Assembly: GCA_002401855.1 (NCBI GenBank)
Contig: NVUH01000009.1
Location: 1-64,000 of the forward strand
Direction: 5' to 3'
Source of the DNA: Hyphomicrobiales bacterium
GTDB lineage: Bacteria > Pseudomonadota > Alphaproteobacteria > Rhizobiales > OSC116
DNA length: 64,000 bases
Shown in pieces: positions 9,448 through 19,096 of the stretch. The notes under the pieces were generated by a model, which saw nothing but the letters and a program-made list of their open reading frames with translations, did no database searches and was not told where the DNA came from. The translations under genes were made by a program, and so were the position numbers. Every line of letters begins with the position of its first letter. The first letter of the stretch is position 1.

Positions 9448-10716
9448 TTATGCTGTTGTTTCAACGTCATCTTGACGTTCAGAATAAATGTATAATGGTT
9501 TGGCATTGCCTTCGACAACTTCGCCACTAATTACCACTTCTTCAACGCCTTCAGCGCTTGGTAATTCAAACATGGTATCGAGCAAGATATTCTCCATGAT
9601 AGAGCGCAAGCCACGGGCACCTGTTTTGCGTTCAAACGCTAGTTTGGTAACGGCGACAAGGGCTTCTTTGCTAAAGGTAAGCTTAACATCTTCCATTTCG
9701 AATAGGCGTTGATATTGTTTGAGCAAAGCATTCTTTGGCTCAGTCAAGATTTGAATCAACGCGTCTTCATCGAGATTTTCTAAAGTCGCAATCACTGGCA
9801 CACGGCCGATAAACTCTGGGATGAGGCCAAATTTATGTAGATCTTCGGGCTCAAGATCGCGCAGAATTTCGCCTGTTTGGCGGTCATCTTCACCTTCGAC
9901 CGTTGCACCAAAACCAATAGAGGTTGAGCGGCCACGGGCAGCGATGATTTTTTCTAGCCCTGAAAAAGCACCGCCAACGATGAACATGATGTTGGTGGTA
10001 TCGACTTGCAGAAACTCTTGTTGTGGATGTTTACGGCCACCTTGCGGAGGCACGGAGGCAACTGTGCCTTCCATAATTTTAAGCAAAGCTTGTTGCACGC
10101 CCTCACCCGACACATCGCGTGTGATGGATGGGTTGTCGGATTTACGGCTGATTTTATCGACTTCATCGATATAAACGATGCCGCGTTCAGCGCGTTCGAC
10201 ATTGTAATCGGCGGCTTGTAATAATTTTAGGATGATATTTTCAACATCTTCGCCCACATAACCAGCTTCGGTTAATGTGGTGGCATCGGCCATAGTGAAC
10301 GGCACATCGATGATGCGGGCTAAGGTTTGCGCTAGCAATGTTTTACCGCAACCAGTTGGGCCTACCAACATGATGTTGGATTTTGCCAATTCGATGTCAT
10401 CGCCATTTTTGGCGGCATGTTCCAAACGCTTGTAATGGTTATGGACAGCCACTGCCAATACGCGCTTGGCTTGTGGTTGACCGATTACATAATCGTCCAA
10501 TATATCGCATATATATTGCGGGGTGGGCACGCCATCGGTTTTAACCAAGGCGCTCTTATTCTCTTCGCGGATGATATCCATACACAATTCGACACACTCA
10601 TCGCAAATGAACACGGTTGGTCCTGCAATTAGTTTGCGCACCTCATGTTGGCTTTTGCCACAAAAGGAGCAATAAAGGGTGTTTTTTGAATCTTTGCCAC
10701 TACCAACTTTACTCAT
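9448..10716 (-). CDS. clpX: ATP-dependent Clp protease ATP-binding subunit ClpX
   Basis: ClpX is the hexameric AAA+ unfoldase that feeds proteins into ClpP. The 422-residue protein starts with the zinc-binding domain (Cys16, 19, 38 and 41), followed by the AAA+ core with Walker A GPTGCGKT (119-126), the pore region GYVGEDVEN and Walker [15 protein letters not shown] about five bases before the ATG is the ribosome binding site. It follows clpP with a 116-bp gap, an arrangement common in alphaproteobacteria. Confidence 0.98.
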   Translation of the reverse strand: MSKVGSGKDSKNTLYCSFCGKSQHEVRKLIAGPTVFICDECVELCMDIIREENKSALVKTDGVPTPQYICDILDDYVIGQPQAKRVLAVAVHNHYKRLEHAAKNGDDIELAKSNIMLVGPTGCGKTLLAQTLARIIDVPFTMADATTLTEAGYVGEDVENIILKLLQAADYNVERAERGIVYIDEVDKISRKSDNPSITRDVSGEGVQQALLKIMEGTVASVPPQGGRKHPQQEFLQVDTTNIMFIVGGAFSGLEKIIAARGRSTSIGFGATVEGEDDRQTGEILRDLEPEDLHKFGLIPEFIGRVPVIATLENLDEDALIQILTEPKNALLKQYQRLFEMEDVKLTFSKEALVAVTKLAFERKTGARGLRSIMENILLDTMFELPSAEGVEEVVISGEVVEGNAKPLYIYSERQDDVETTA

Positions 10717-10832
10717 CTTATCTCCATTTCGTGCCTAATCAATCTATATTTAGGCAACTTTACCATATTGAAAATTATATTTACTTAACAAAATTTATTT
10801 TTTTATTTTGTTAAGAAATTATTTTCTTTAAC

Positions 10833-11459
10833 TTAATCTGCACTTTTTACGGGTTCGCGATGATCTACAACCTCATCGATCAAACCAAATTCTTTGGCTT
10901 CTTGTGCGGTCATGAAATTATCGCGCTCAAAAGCTTCTTCGACCGCGGCTAGCTTTTGACCTGTGTGTCTGACCACCATATCATTCAAGCGACCACGCAT
11001 ATCTAAAATTTCTTTGGCATGACGTTCTATATCGGCAGCGGTGCCTTGGAAGCCACCTGAAGGTTGATGCACCATAACACGAGCGTTGGGCAATGCGCGG
11101 CGCAAGCCTGGCTCGCCTGCCATAAGAATATGCGCACCCATTGAACAAGCTTGCCCCATAACCAGCGTTGCCACTGGTGGGCGGATGAATTGCATGGTGT
11201 CATAAATCGCCATACCAGACGTAACCACGCCGCCCGGTGAATTGATATAGATAGAAATTTCTTTATTGGGGTTTTCGGCTTCTAAAAACAGCAATTGTGC
11301 ACAAACAATAGATGACATCGCATCTTCGAACGGGCCATTGATGAAAATAATTCGCTCTTTAAGCAAACGTGAAAAAATATCATATGAGCGCTCACCGCGG
11401 TTGGTTTGTTCAACCACCATTGGCACTAGATTATTTTGAATGTCCATTATATCGCGCAT
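10833..11459 (-). CDS. clpP: ATP-dependent Clp protease proteolytic subunit ClpP
   Basis: ClpP is the barrel-shaped serine peptidase that degrades proteins unfolded by ClpX or ClpA. The 208-residue protein shows the triad Ser106 (MGQACSMGA), His131 (VMVHQPSGG) and Asp180 (AFERDNFM). The first ATG is taken as start because AGGA lies eight bases upstream; a second in-frame ATG is four codons inside. A short propeptide is probably removed, as in the family. It sits between tig and clpX on the same strand. Confidence 0.97.
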   Translation of the reverse strand: MRDIMDIQNNLVPMVVEQTNRGERSYDIFSRLLKERIIFINGPFEDAMSSIVCAQLLFLEAENPNKEISIYINSPGGVVTSGMAIYDTMQFIRPPVATLVMGQACSMGAHILMAGEPGLRRALPNARVMVHQPSGGFQGTAADIERHAKEILDMRGRLNDMVVRHTGQKLAAVEEAFERDNFMTAQEAKEFGLIDEVVDHREPVKSAD

Positions 11460-11503
11460 ATTATTTTCCTAAAACTATAGTCTAGCGTTTTTAAATTGAA
11501 GCA

Positions 11504-11534
11504 TGAATTTATGCTTTATTGGCAAAATTTCAAG
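11504..11534 (-). promoter_or_regulatory. Possible heat-shock-like promoter of clpP
   Basis: On the minus strand CTTGAAA (11534-11528) is followed, 17 bases after CTTG, by CATAAATTC. The upstream half is a full match to the heat-shock -35, but the downstream half fits only partly. It ends about 45 bp before the clpP start. It is offered only as a candidate. Confidence 0.3.
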
Positions 11535-11654
11535 TCATTTTTTTGTTAAAGCCACTTTAATTGAATTGCGGTGATTCGAGATAGCAAAATTTATACTAAT
11601 GGTTAATGGCTTGGATAATATAGAACAAAGTAAACGCCATGTCTTAAAACAAAA

Positions 11655-11686
11655 TAAACGCCGCATATATATACATGCGGCGTTTA
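11655..11686 (-). terminator. Intrinsic terminator of tig
   Basis: TAAACGCCGCAT (11655-11666) and ATGCGGCGTTTA (11675-11686) form a perfect 12-bp stem with an 8-base loop. On the minus strand it is followed by TTTTGTTTT. It starts 41 bp after the tig stop codon. Confidence 0.88.
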
Positions 11687-11727
11687 TAAAACTTGTGATT
11701 AACGAGGATTAAATCCGCCTGCTAAAA

Positions 11728-13134
11728 TTAATCGTGATCATGATCACAATCTGGGCCGTGTACATGGCCTTCTTCTGTCTCATCTTCGTCATCGGCTTTT
11801 AGCAATTCTTCACGCGACACTGTTTTATCGGTGATGGTTGCCAATTCAAGAATATAATCAACCACTTTTTCTTCAAATAGTGGGGCACGAATTTGCGCCA
11901 CGGCTTGTGGGTTGTTTTTATAATATTCGATGATTTGTTGTTCTTGACCTGGATATTGGCGAACTTGAGCGATTAAAGCTTGGTTCACTTCTTCGTCTGG
12001 AACTTTGATTTCTTTTTGCTCACCAACTTCAGCAAGCAACAGACCTAAGCGCACACGACGTTGGGCAATGGCTTGATATTCTTTGGTGGCTTCTTCTTCT
12101 GTGGTGTCTTCATCTTCAAAAGATTTACCAGCGCGTTCCATTTCTTCTTTAACTTGTGCGAAGATCGCATCAAATTCTTGAGTTAGAAGTTTTTCTGGAA
12201 GTTCAAAATCTACCAATTTTTCTAATTCATCTAGCAATGCGCGTTTTACTTTTTGGCGTGAAGCTTGATCTAGCTCGCCGCTTAATTGCTCTGTAATGCG
12301 TTCGCGCAATTGAGCCATATCTTCTAGGCCTAATTTTTTGGCGAATTCATCATCCAATTTAGATTCAACAGCTTTAGACACTTCAAGCACTATAACTGCA
12401 AATTCAGCATCGCTGCCGGCAAGGTCTTTGGCTGAATAATCATCTGGGAAGGTCACTTTAACTGTGATCTCGTCACCAACTTGGGCACCAATAATTTGCT
12501 CTTCAAAACCTGGGATGAATTGTTTTGCACCTAATTCTAGTGGCACATTCTCGCCGCTGCCGCCTTCGAAGTTTTTGCCGTTAACTGTGCCGACAAAGTT
12601 GATTTCAACTTTATCGCCATTTTTGGCTTTTGAACCTTTTTTCTTAGGTTCGAAATCTTGGTAGCTTTTGGCTAGCTCGGCAATGGCGGTGTCGATTTCT
12701 TTGTCTGCGACTTTGGCGACTAGCTTTTCGACTTTAACTTTTTTAAAGTCTGGAATGTCAAAGGCTGGAATGACTTCATATTCAACATCAAATTTAAGAT
12801 CGATTGTGCCAGCTAAAATGCCATCAACGTCTTTATCATCATCTGACAATTTAATGTCTGGTTGGTAGGCTGGGCGTTCTTTGCGTTCTTCTAGTGCTGC
12901 GGCACTTTCGGCCGTGATAAGCTCTTGCACGATTTCAGACATAGCAGATTTGCCGTAAAGCTTTTTAAGGTGAGCGGTTGGAACTTTACCCGGGCGGAAG
13001 CCATTGATTCTAACTTGTCCCTTTAACTGCTCTAGTTTTGCATCTAGTTTTGAATTCAAATCTTCTTTTGACACAGTGATTTCTAGTGCGCGCTTTAGAC
13101 CTTTATTTAGGCTTTCAGTAACCTGCATTGTCAT
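11728..13134 (-). CDS. tig: Trigger factor, ribosome-associated chaperone
   Basis: Trigger factor binds near the ribosomal exit tunnel and helps nascent chains fold. The 468-residue protein has the N-terminal ribosome-binding domain with the signature GFRPGKVPTAHLKKLYG (about 42-58), a central FKBP-type prolyl isomerase domain (about 168-255, NGDKVEINFVGTVNGKNFEG) and the long helical C-terminal domain. It is about 35 residues longer than the E. coli protein. It ends in an acidic, histidine-rich tail, GHVHGPDCDHDHD, which could bind metal. GGAAG upstream of the ATG is the ribosome binding site. Neighbouring clpP and clpX form the usual quality-control cluster. Confidence 0.97.
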   Translation of the reverse strand: MTMQVTESLNKGLKRALEITVSKEDLNSKLDAKLEQLKGQVRINGFRPGKVPTAHLKKLYGKSAMSEIVQELITAESAAALEERKERPAYQPDIKLSDDDKDVDGILAGTIDLKFDVEYEVIPAFDIPDFKKVKVEKLVAKVADKEIDTAIAELAKSYQDFEPKKKGSKAKNGDKVEINFVGTVNGKNFEGGSGENVPLELGAKQFIPGFEEQIIGAQVGDEITVKVTFPDDYSAKDLAGSDAEFAVIVLEVSKAVESKLDDEFAKKLGLEDMAQLRERITEQLSGELDQASRQKVKRALLDELEKLVDFELPEKLLTQEFDAIFAQVKEEMERAGKSFEDEDTTEEEATKEYQAIAQRRVRLGLLLAEVGEQKEIKVPDEEVNQALIAQVRQYPGQEQQIIEYYKNNPQAVAQIRAPLFEEKVVDYILELATITDKTVSREELLKADDEDETEEGHVHGPDCDHDHD

Positions 13135-13293
13135 ATCTTCCGTTTAAGCCCCTTTAACATGGGGATACTAAATTTATTTTTCTGAAATAGTGCTTATCTT
13201 TTTGGCGTGCAAGTTGCAAGCTAGAAATCCGTTTTAGGTAAATTTTGCAGAGAAAAAATGGTTTTTTTGCTATTTTTAGGCTGACTAACACCA

Positions 13294-14220
13294 TTATACA
13301 TCATATTGGGCAAAAATATCGGTAAATGGCAACGGGGTGTCCTTGATGTATTGCATGGCGATGTTAACGAATACCCTCGCCAACTCGGAGCGTATTCGAT
13401 CATTGGGAAAATAGGCCGCATAGCTATAAGTGAGCTTGGGCAAAAAAGGTTTTGCCACTACATTACGGCTGGCCCATAACTCATAACTGAACGGCTCAAA
13501 AATGCCAATACCCAAACCAGCATCGACCATGCCATAAGCTGAGGGCGAGCGTTGAGTCGAATATAGATTGCGGGTTTTAATGTTATATTTTTTAAATAAT
13601 TCACGATGCGATGGCCAAATGTGGGAGCCCTCCTCGGCCAATTCAATATAATCTTGACCTTGCAAATCATCTGGTGTGATGATGCTTTTATGGCTTAGAG
13701 GATGATCTTTTGGCATGACGCAGATGAAATCGGCATTGACCAAAATCTCCTCGCTAATGTTGGGCAACTTAACGATTTTATTGGTGAAGGCTAAATCTAT
13801 ATCCTCAGTTTGCAGAATGTTGAAAATAATATCGGGCGAATGTGCCACCATAGTAATGCGTGCTTCGGGGTAGGATTGGCGAAATAATTTGACAATATTT
13901 GGGGCAAAAATGGTTGATAAAGCTGGTGTGACGGCAATGCGTAGGCCGTCACTACGCTCGGTTTTTAATTTTTCTGCATATTGCTCTAAATGTGTGAGCA
14001 CGCCGAAAGTTTTTTCGACCTCTTGAAAGAATTTTAAACCTTCAGGTGATGGGTGCAAACGACCTTTGGCACGGATGAATAAGGCAAAACCAACCGATTG
14101 TTCTAAATCAGCAATCAGCCTGCTGGCGGAGGGTTGGGAAATGTTCATTACTTTAGCAGCTTCGCTAACCGTGCCATAGCGCATGGTGTTTTGGAACATT
14201 TCTAATTGCCTGATTTGCAT
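13294..14220 (-). CDS. LysR family transcriptional regulator
   Basis: This is a 308-residue LysR-type regulator. The N-terminal winged helix-turn-helix (about 1-60) includes the recognition segment EAAKVMNISQPSASRLIADL. The remainder is the periplasmic-binding-protein-like effector domain (about 90-295). It is divergent from the M20 hydrolase and peptide-transport operon, with 122 bp between the two start codons. It therefore most likely controls that operon in response to a peptide or amino-acid derivative. The ligand cannot be read from sequence. The start at 14220 begins the conserved MQIRQLEMFQ helix. Confidence 0.93.
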   Translation of the reverse strand: MQIRQLEMFQNTMRYGTVSEAAKVMNISQPSASRLIADLEQSVGFALFIRAKGRLHPSPEGLKFFQEVEKTFGVLTHLEQYAEKLKTERSDGLRIAVTPALSTIFAPNIVKLFRQSYPEARITMVAHSPDIIFNILQTEDIDLAFTNKIVKLPNISEEILVNADFICVMPKDHPLSHKSIITPDDLQGQDYIELAEEGSHIWPSHRELFKKYNIKTRNLYSTQRSPSAYGMVDAGLGIGIFEPFSYELWASRNVVAKPFLPKLTYSYAAYFPNDRIRSELARVFVNIAMQYIKDTPLPFTDIFAQYDV

Positions 14221-14342
14221 ATTGCCTCCATTTAAAATTGCTAACAGTATAGTATAAATGAATAGGGTAAAGCAATTATGTGTATTGATAATATGATTTT
14301 ATTATGTGTAAATGAAATATATTAGTGATTGAGTTGGGGATT
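14221..14342. promoter_or_regulatory. Divergent regulatory region between LysR gene and M20/peptide-transport operon
   Basis: The AT-rich spacer holds two direct copies of ATTATGTGTA at 14275-14284 and 14301-14310, 26 bp apart. ATTGATAAT and other partial T-N11-A style elements lie around them. LysR regulators normally bind such sites in the shared promoter region. Specific promoter hexamers were not assigned. Confidence 0.5.
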
Positions 14343-15494
14343 ATGAAAGACATTCAAAACATATTGGCGAAATTAATTGGTTTTGATACGGTCTCGCGCC
14401 ACTCAAATCTTGAGCTGATTAAATATATCAGAAGCTATCTCTCCGATCTTGGCATTGAAAGCCGCCTCGTTCATAATGACGAGGAAAATAAAGCCAATTT
14501 ATATGCCACTATTGGCCCGCAAGTGGCTGGCGGCGTTATTCTTTCTGGCCATACCGATGTGGTGCCCGTTGATGGACAAGACTGGGCATCTGACCCTTTT
14601 GAATTGACCCAACGTGGCGGCAAATATTATGGCCGCGGCACCTGTGATATGAAAGGCTTTGTGGCCATTTGTTTGGCGGCGGTGCCTGATATGTTGGCAG
14701 CTAATTTAAGACGCCCTATCCATCTATGTTTTTCTTATGACGAAGAAACAGGTTGCCAAGGTGCGCAAAAATTAGTGCCTGAATTGGTGAAAAACTTACC
14801 ACCTGTTGAAGCGGTCATTATTGGCGAACCAACCAGTATGCAAGTGGCCAATTTACACAAAAGTTACAATACATTAATCACCCGCATACGTGGTGTTGAA
14901 GCGCATTCTAGCAAAACAAATTTAGGTGTGAGCGCCAATTTTGCTGCGGCCAAGCTGATTAATTTTTTAAGCGATTTGCTTGATGAGTTTAAACAAAACC
15001 CTGATAAAAGTGTGACAAGTTTGGTGCCTAATCATAACACCTTAAATGTAGGCATATTAAATGGCGGGACGGCGAATAACATTATACCCAACCATTGCGA
15101 ATTTTTGATGGATTTGCGCACATTGCCGCATGATGAGCCTGATAAATATATTGACCAATTTAGAAAATTTGCTCAAACTGTTGAAAAGCAAATGAAAAAT
15201 GACAATCCCGCTTGCCAAATTGAGATTGTGCGCGATGTAATCTCGCCTGGTTTACAGCCAGAAAAAGGCGGGAATGCCGAAAAATTGGCGCTGAATTTAA
15301 CCTCGAGCAACCATGCGGTTGCGGTGTCTTATGGCACAGAGGCTGGTTTGTTTCAACGAGCTGGGTATTCGACGATTATTTGTGGGCCTGGTTCTATTGA
15401 TCAAGCACATAAACCAGATGAATTTATTGAGATTGAGCAGATAAAGCTTGGTGCTTTATTTATCGAAAAACTGATAACCAGAATGAAGACATAA
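14343..15494 (+). CDS. M20 family metallohydrolase, acetylornithine deacetylase-like
   Basis: The 383-residue protein is a di-zinc amidohydrolase of the ArgE/DapE/ACY1 family. Visible metal and catalytic residues are His70 and Asp72 (SGHTDVVP), Asp102 (GRGTCDMKG), the Glu134-Glu135 pair (YDEETGCQGA) and a C-terminal His (QAHKPDEF). The whole pattern fits acetylornithine deacetylase. Its place in an operon with a peptide importer suggests it hydrolyses an imported N-acyl amino acid or dipeptide rather than serving arginine synthesis. ATG 14343, preceded by TTGGGGAT, is preferred over an in-frame GTG at 14325. Confidence 0.9.
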   Translation: MKDIQNILAKLIGFDTVSRHSNLELIKYIRSYLSDLGIESRLVHNDEENKANLYATIGPQVAGGVILSGHTDVVPVDGQDWASDPFELTQRGGKYYGRGTCDMKGFVAICLAAVPDMLAANLRRPIHLCFSYDEETGCQGAQKLVPELVKNLPPVEAVIIGEPTSMQVANLHKSYNTLITRIRGVEAHSSKTNLGVSANFAAAKLINFLSDLLDEFKQNPDKSVTSLVPNHNTLNVGILNGGTANNIIPNHCEFLMDLRTLPHDEPDKYIDQFRKFAQTVEKQMKNDNPACQIEIVRDVISPGLQPEKGGNAEKLALNLTSSNHAVAVSYGTEAGLFQRAGYSTIICGPGSIDQAHKPDEFIEIEQIKLGALFIEKLITRMKT

Positions 15495-15516
15495 CAAAAT
15501 AGACAGGGAGAATGAC

Positions 15517-17115
15517 ATGACAATAATGAAAAAAATGCTGACCACTGTGGCAGCTGCTAGTATGATATTGAGTGCGGGGTTGGCCGAAGCCAATACGCTT
15601 AAATTCGCTTTCCAAGGCGATGCACAAAGCCTTGACCCACATGGTTTGAACGAAACATTTACATTGGGCTTTTTGAGCAATGTATATGAAGGTCTGACTA
15701 TGTTGGATCAGGACATTAAGGTTATACCCGGTTTGGCAACAAGTTGGGAAGTGACATCACCGACCACCATCGTGTTTAAATTGCGCGAAGGTGTGAAATT
15801 TCACAATGGCAACAGCTTTAATGCTGATGATGTGATCTTCTCTTGGAAGCGTACATTATCTGAAGGCTCTGACCAAAAAGTACGTGGCGGCATGGTGGTC
15901 GACATTAAGAAAATTGATGATCTAACGGTTGAAGTGCATACTGACGGCCCACAACCATTAATGCCAAGCGAATGGGCTTGGATTTACATGATGGACAAAG
16001 AATGGTCTGAAGAAAATGGTGCAGGTTCTGCTGCCAATGTGAAAGAAGAAAGTGCCAATGGTTATTCGTTAAACCATGCCAATGGCACGGGCCCATTTGA
16101 AGTGACTCTCCGCCAACCTGATGTAAAGACTGTATTTAAACGCACAGAAAATCATTGGAATAAAGATATTATCAGCAACGTGACTGATGTGATTTTTACA
16201 CCAGTTAAACAAGCCGCTACACGTACGGCTGCGCTTATCTCTGGTGAGTTGGATATGGTGTATCCTATCCCTGTACAAGACTGGAGCCGTTTGGATAGTG
16301 AAGATGGCGTGAGTGCTCTTAAAGGTGCTGAAGCGCGTACCATTTTCCTTGGTATGGACCAAATGCGTGATGAATTGTTATATTCTAACGTTAAGGGTAA
16401 GAACCCACTGAAAGACATTCGGGTTCGCCAAGCTATGGCGCATGCGCTTGACCTTGAAGTGATTAAGAAAAAAATCATGCGCGGTGCTGCAACACCAACT
16501 GGTTTGATGATTGCGCCACAAGTGAATGGCTTTAACCCAGAATATAACACGCCTTACACTTATGACCCTGAATTGAGCAGAAAGCTATTGGCTGAAGCTG
16601 GTTACCCTGATGGATTTGAAATCACCATTGATTGCCCAAATAATCGCTATGTGAATGATGAAAAAATCTGTATTGCTGCGGCATCTATGATGGCTAAAAT
16701 TGGCATTAAGATGAAAGTTTTAGCACAGCCTAAAGCTAAATATTTTGCTAAAGTGCTCGCTCAGAATAATTATGACACATCAATGTATCTATTGGGTTGG
16801 ACACCTGGTTCTATGGATGTACATAATGTTTTGAACAGCTTGATCGCTTGCCAAAATGCAGAGAAAAATGTGGGTTTATTTAACCTTGGTAACTATTGTA
16901 ATGCTCGGGTTGATGAATTGACTACGCTGATTCAAGTTGAAACAGATGCTGACAAACGCCAAGCTTATGTGGATGAAGCGATGCAAATCGTTAAAGATGA
17001 AGTTGGCTATTTGCCGATTCATCAGCAACCATTATCTTGGGGTGTGAGCGACAAATTGACGGTTAATCAACGTGCTGATAATGCATTTGATTTCCGTTAT
17101 GTGGTGTTCAAATAA
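15517..17115 (+). CDS. ABC transporter substrate-binding protein, family 5 (peptide type)
   Basis: This is the periplasmic binding protein of a Dpp/Opp-type importer, 532 residues long. A signal peptide covers about 1-25 (hydrophobic MLTTVAAASMILSAG, cleavage after AEA). The mature part begins with the family pattern FQGDAQSLDPHGLNE and includes the segment KLREGVKFHNG. It carries no lipobox, so the protein should be soluble in the periplasm. The start has AGGGAGA upstream. It is followed by a strong hairpin and then the two permease genes. Family 5 proteins bind peptides, but also opines, nickel chelates or sugars; peptides or amino-acid conjugates are the best guess here. Confidence 0.92.
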   Translation: MTIMKKMLTTVAAASMILSAGLAEANTLKFAFQGDAQSLDPHGLNETFTLGFLSNVYEGLTMLDQDIKVIPGLATSWEVTSPTTIVFKLREGVKFHNGNSFNADDVIFSWKRTLSEGSDQKVRGGMVVDIKKIDDLTVEVHTDGPQPLMPSEWAWIYMMDKEWSEENGAGSAANVKEESANGYSLNHANGTGPFEVTLRQPDVKTVFKRTENHWNKDIISNVTDVIFTPVKQAATRTAALISGELDMVYPIPVQDWSRLDSEDGVSALKGAEARTIFLGMDQMRDELLYSNVKGKNPLKDIRVRQAMAHALDLEVIKKKIMRGAATPTGLMIAPQVNGFNPEYNTPYTYDPELSRKLLAEAGYPDGFEITIDCPNNRYVNDEKICIAAASMMAKIGIKMKVLAQPKAKYFAKVLAQNNYDTSMYLLGWTPGSMDVHNVLNSLIACQNAEKNVGLFNLGNYCNARVDELTTLIQVETDADKRQAYVDEAMQIVKDEVGYLPIHQQPLSWGVSDKLTVNQRADNAFDFRYVVFK

Positions 17116-17131
17116 TCTAAGTAACAAATTG

Positions 17132-17156
17132 AGTGGTCGATAATTTATCGACCACT
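17132..17156 (+). terminator. Intercistronic hairpin between binding-protein and permease genes
   Basis: AGTGGTCGATAA (17132-17143) and TTATCGACCACT (17145-17156) form a near-perfect palindrome 16 bp after the stop codon, followed by TATTTATATATA. It may act as a partial terminator or protect the upstream mRNA, giving more binding protein than permease. Confidence 0.7.
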
Positions 17157-17178
17157 TATTTATATATAGGATAATGGC

Positions 17179-18162
17179 GTGTTTTCTTTCTTGATTAAAA
17201 GATTGGTGCAAAGCTTTATGGTTTTGCTGTCTGTGGCATTTATTGCCTTTGCTTTGTTTAAATTTGTTGGTGATCCGATCAACAATATGGTGGGGCAAGA
17301 TACAACATTGGTTGAGCGTGAAGCTTTGGCCGAACGGTTGGGTTTAAATGACCCCTTCCCGATACAGTTTTTTAATTTCATTAAAGGGGCTGCGGTTGGT
17401 GATTTTGGTTTGAGCTATCGACATAAAGTACCTGTCAGCCAGCTGATTGCTGAACGTGCTCCAGCGACGTTGGAACTTTCTATTATCTCTGCCCTGCTCT
17501 CGGTGTTTGTTGGCATACCGATGGGGGTTTATACGGCGATAAGGCGTAAAGGCTTTTTATCGCGGTCATTTATGACTGTATCTCTGGTTGGCATATCGCT
17601 GCCGACATTTTTAATTGGCATTCTTTTTATATTTTTATTTGGAGTGATATTGCGCTGGTTACCGACCTTTGGCCGCGGCGAAGTGGTGCAGATTGGTTTT
17701 TGGAGCACGGGCTTGCTGACTTGGTCGGGTATTAAATCGCTTATATTGCCTGCAGTGACTTTGGCTTTGTTCCAGATGACTTTAATTATGCGCTTGGTGC
17801 GCACTGAAATGCTGGAAGTTTTGACCACTGATTATATTAAATTTGCGCGGGCTCGTGGCCTGAAAGAAAATGCGGTGAATTTTGGGCATGCGCTTAAGAA
17901 TACGCTGATACCTGTGATCACCATTATTGGTTTGCAATTGGGTTTGGTGATGGCGTTTGCGATTATTACTGAGACGGTGTTTCAATGGCCTGGCATGGGC
18001 ATGTTGTTCATTCAAGCGATTGAAGAAGTTGATGTGCCTGTGATGGCGGCTTATTTGATGATGATTAGCGTGGTATTTGTGGCGATTAATTTGGCGGTAG
18101 ATATTTTATATGCGTTTGTTGACCCGCGACTGACCATTGATGGAGGCTCAAAACATGGCTGA
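17179..18162 (+). CDS. ABC transporter permease, DppB type
   Basis: This is the first inner-membrane subunit of the peptide-type importer, 327 residues with six predicted membrane segments. It carries the family features: N-terminal MFSFLIKRLVQSFMVLLSVAF, the long periplasmic loop with GLNDPFPIQF, and the cytoplasmic EAA-like loop DYIKFARARGLKE that contacts the ATPase. The start codon is GTG at 17179 with AGGATA eight bases upstream; the nearby ATG at 17174 is out of frame. The 3' end overlaps the next permease gene by 8 bp. Confidence 0.93.
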   Translation: MFSFLIKRLVQSFMVLLSVAFIAFALFKFVGDPINNMVGQDTTLVEREALAERLGLNDPFPIQFFNFIKGAAVGDFGLSYRHKVPVSQLIAERAPATLELSIISALLSVFVGIPMGVYTAIRRKGFLSRSFMTVSLVGISLPTFLIGILFIFLFGVILRWLPTFGRGEVVQIGFWSTGLLTWSGIKSLILPAVTLALFQMTLIMRLVRTEMLEVLTTDYIKFARARGLKENAVNFGHALKNTLIPVITIIGLQLGLVMAFAIITETVFQWPGMGMLFIQAIEEVDVPVMAAYLMMISVVFVAINLAVDILYAFVDPRLTIDGGSKHG

Positions 18163-19093
18163 TTCTGAAATGAAGAGCAACTCGAAATGGGTGCAATTTC
18201 TTAAAGGTGACTTATGGTATGATTTTACCCGCTCACCTGTGGCGATTGTGTCGTTTATCACCATGGTTGTGTGCCTGTTTTTGGCGGCCGCCGCGCAATG
18301 GGTTGCGCCATTTGATATATTTGACTTGGCAACATTGGAGCTGATGGATGCGGATTTACCGCCGCCTTGGGCTGGTGAATATGGTGAAGATAAATTCTTT
18401 TTGGGTACTGATGACCAAGGCCGCGACATATGGTCTGGCATCTTATATGGTGCGCAAATCTCGGTATTTGTGGGGCTTGCTTCGGTGATTATTTCGGCCA
18501 TTGCGGGGGTTAGCCTTGGCCTATTGGCGGGTTATGCTGGCGGGCGAATTGATAGTTTTATTATGCGGGTGGCTGACATTCAGCTTTCCTTCCCTGCCAT
18601 ATTGATTGCTTTGTTAATCGACGGTGTGATGCGCGGATTGTTGCCGCGTGAATTGCATGATGAATTGGCTATTTATGTGTTGATTTTTGCCATTTCTATC
18701 TCTGGCTGGGTGCAATATGCGCGTACCATTCGAGGCAGTGTGATGGTTGAAAAACACAAAGAATATGTGCAAGCGGGGCTGGTGATTGGCCTGCCTAGCC
18801 GCATCATTGCGGTAAAGCATATTTTACCCAATGTATTGAACCCATTATTTGTGATCGGCACCATACATTTGGCGACGGCGATTATCACCGAGGCGACGTT
18901 GAGCTTTTTGGGGGTTGGTATGTCGCCGACCACGCCATCGCTTGGCACGTTGATTCGCATCGGCAATGAATATCTGCTTTCGGGCGAATGGTGGATTACT
19001 TTATTCCCTGGTTTGGCATTGGTGGTTTTGGTTTTAAGTGTGAATATTTTTGGCGATTGGCTGCGTGATGCACTCAACCCGAAATTGAGGTAG
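18155..19093 (+). CDS. ABC transporter permease, DppC type
   Basis: This is the second permease subunit of the importer, 312 residues. It has an N-terminal membrane segment (about 30-50), the typical periplasmic stretch FFLGTDDQGRDIWSG, five further helices and the EAA loop KEYVQAGLVIGLPSRIIAVK. The reading frame extends upstream to TTG 18137. ATG 18155 is chosen because GGAGG lies eight bases before it, within the end of the preceding gene. It sits 3 bp before the ATPase gene. Confidence 0.93.
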   Translation: MADSEMKSNSKWVQFLKGDLWYDFTRSPVAIVSFITMVVCLFLAAAAQWVAPFDIFDLATLELMDADLPPPWAGEYGEDKFFLGTDDQGRDIWSGILYGAQISVFVGLASVIISAIAGVSLGLLAGYAGGRIDSFIMRVADIQLSFPAILIALLIDGVMRGLLPRELHDELAIYVLIFAISISGWVQYARTIRGSVMVEKHKEYVQAGLVIGLPSRIIAVKHILPNVLNPLFVIGTIHLATAIITEATLSFLGVGMSPTTPSLGTLIRIGNEYLLSGEWWITLFPGLALVVLVLSVNIFGDWLRDALNPKLR

Positions 19094-19096
19094 ATT

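Noticed and set aside
13150..13175. CCCCATGT before tig resembling an E. coli-type sigma-32 -10 element
   Set aside because: The nearest CTTG on that strand is more than 30 bases too far upstream; the sequence is better explained as a CCCC/GGGG mini-hairpin.
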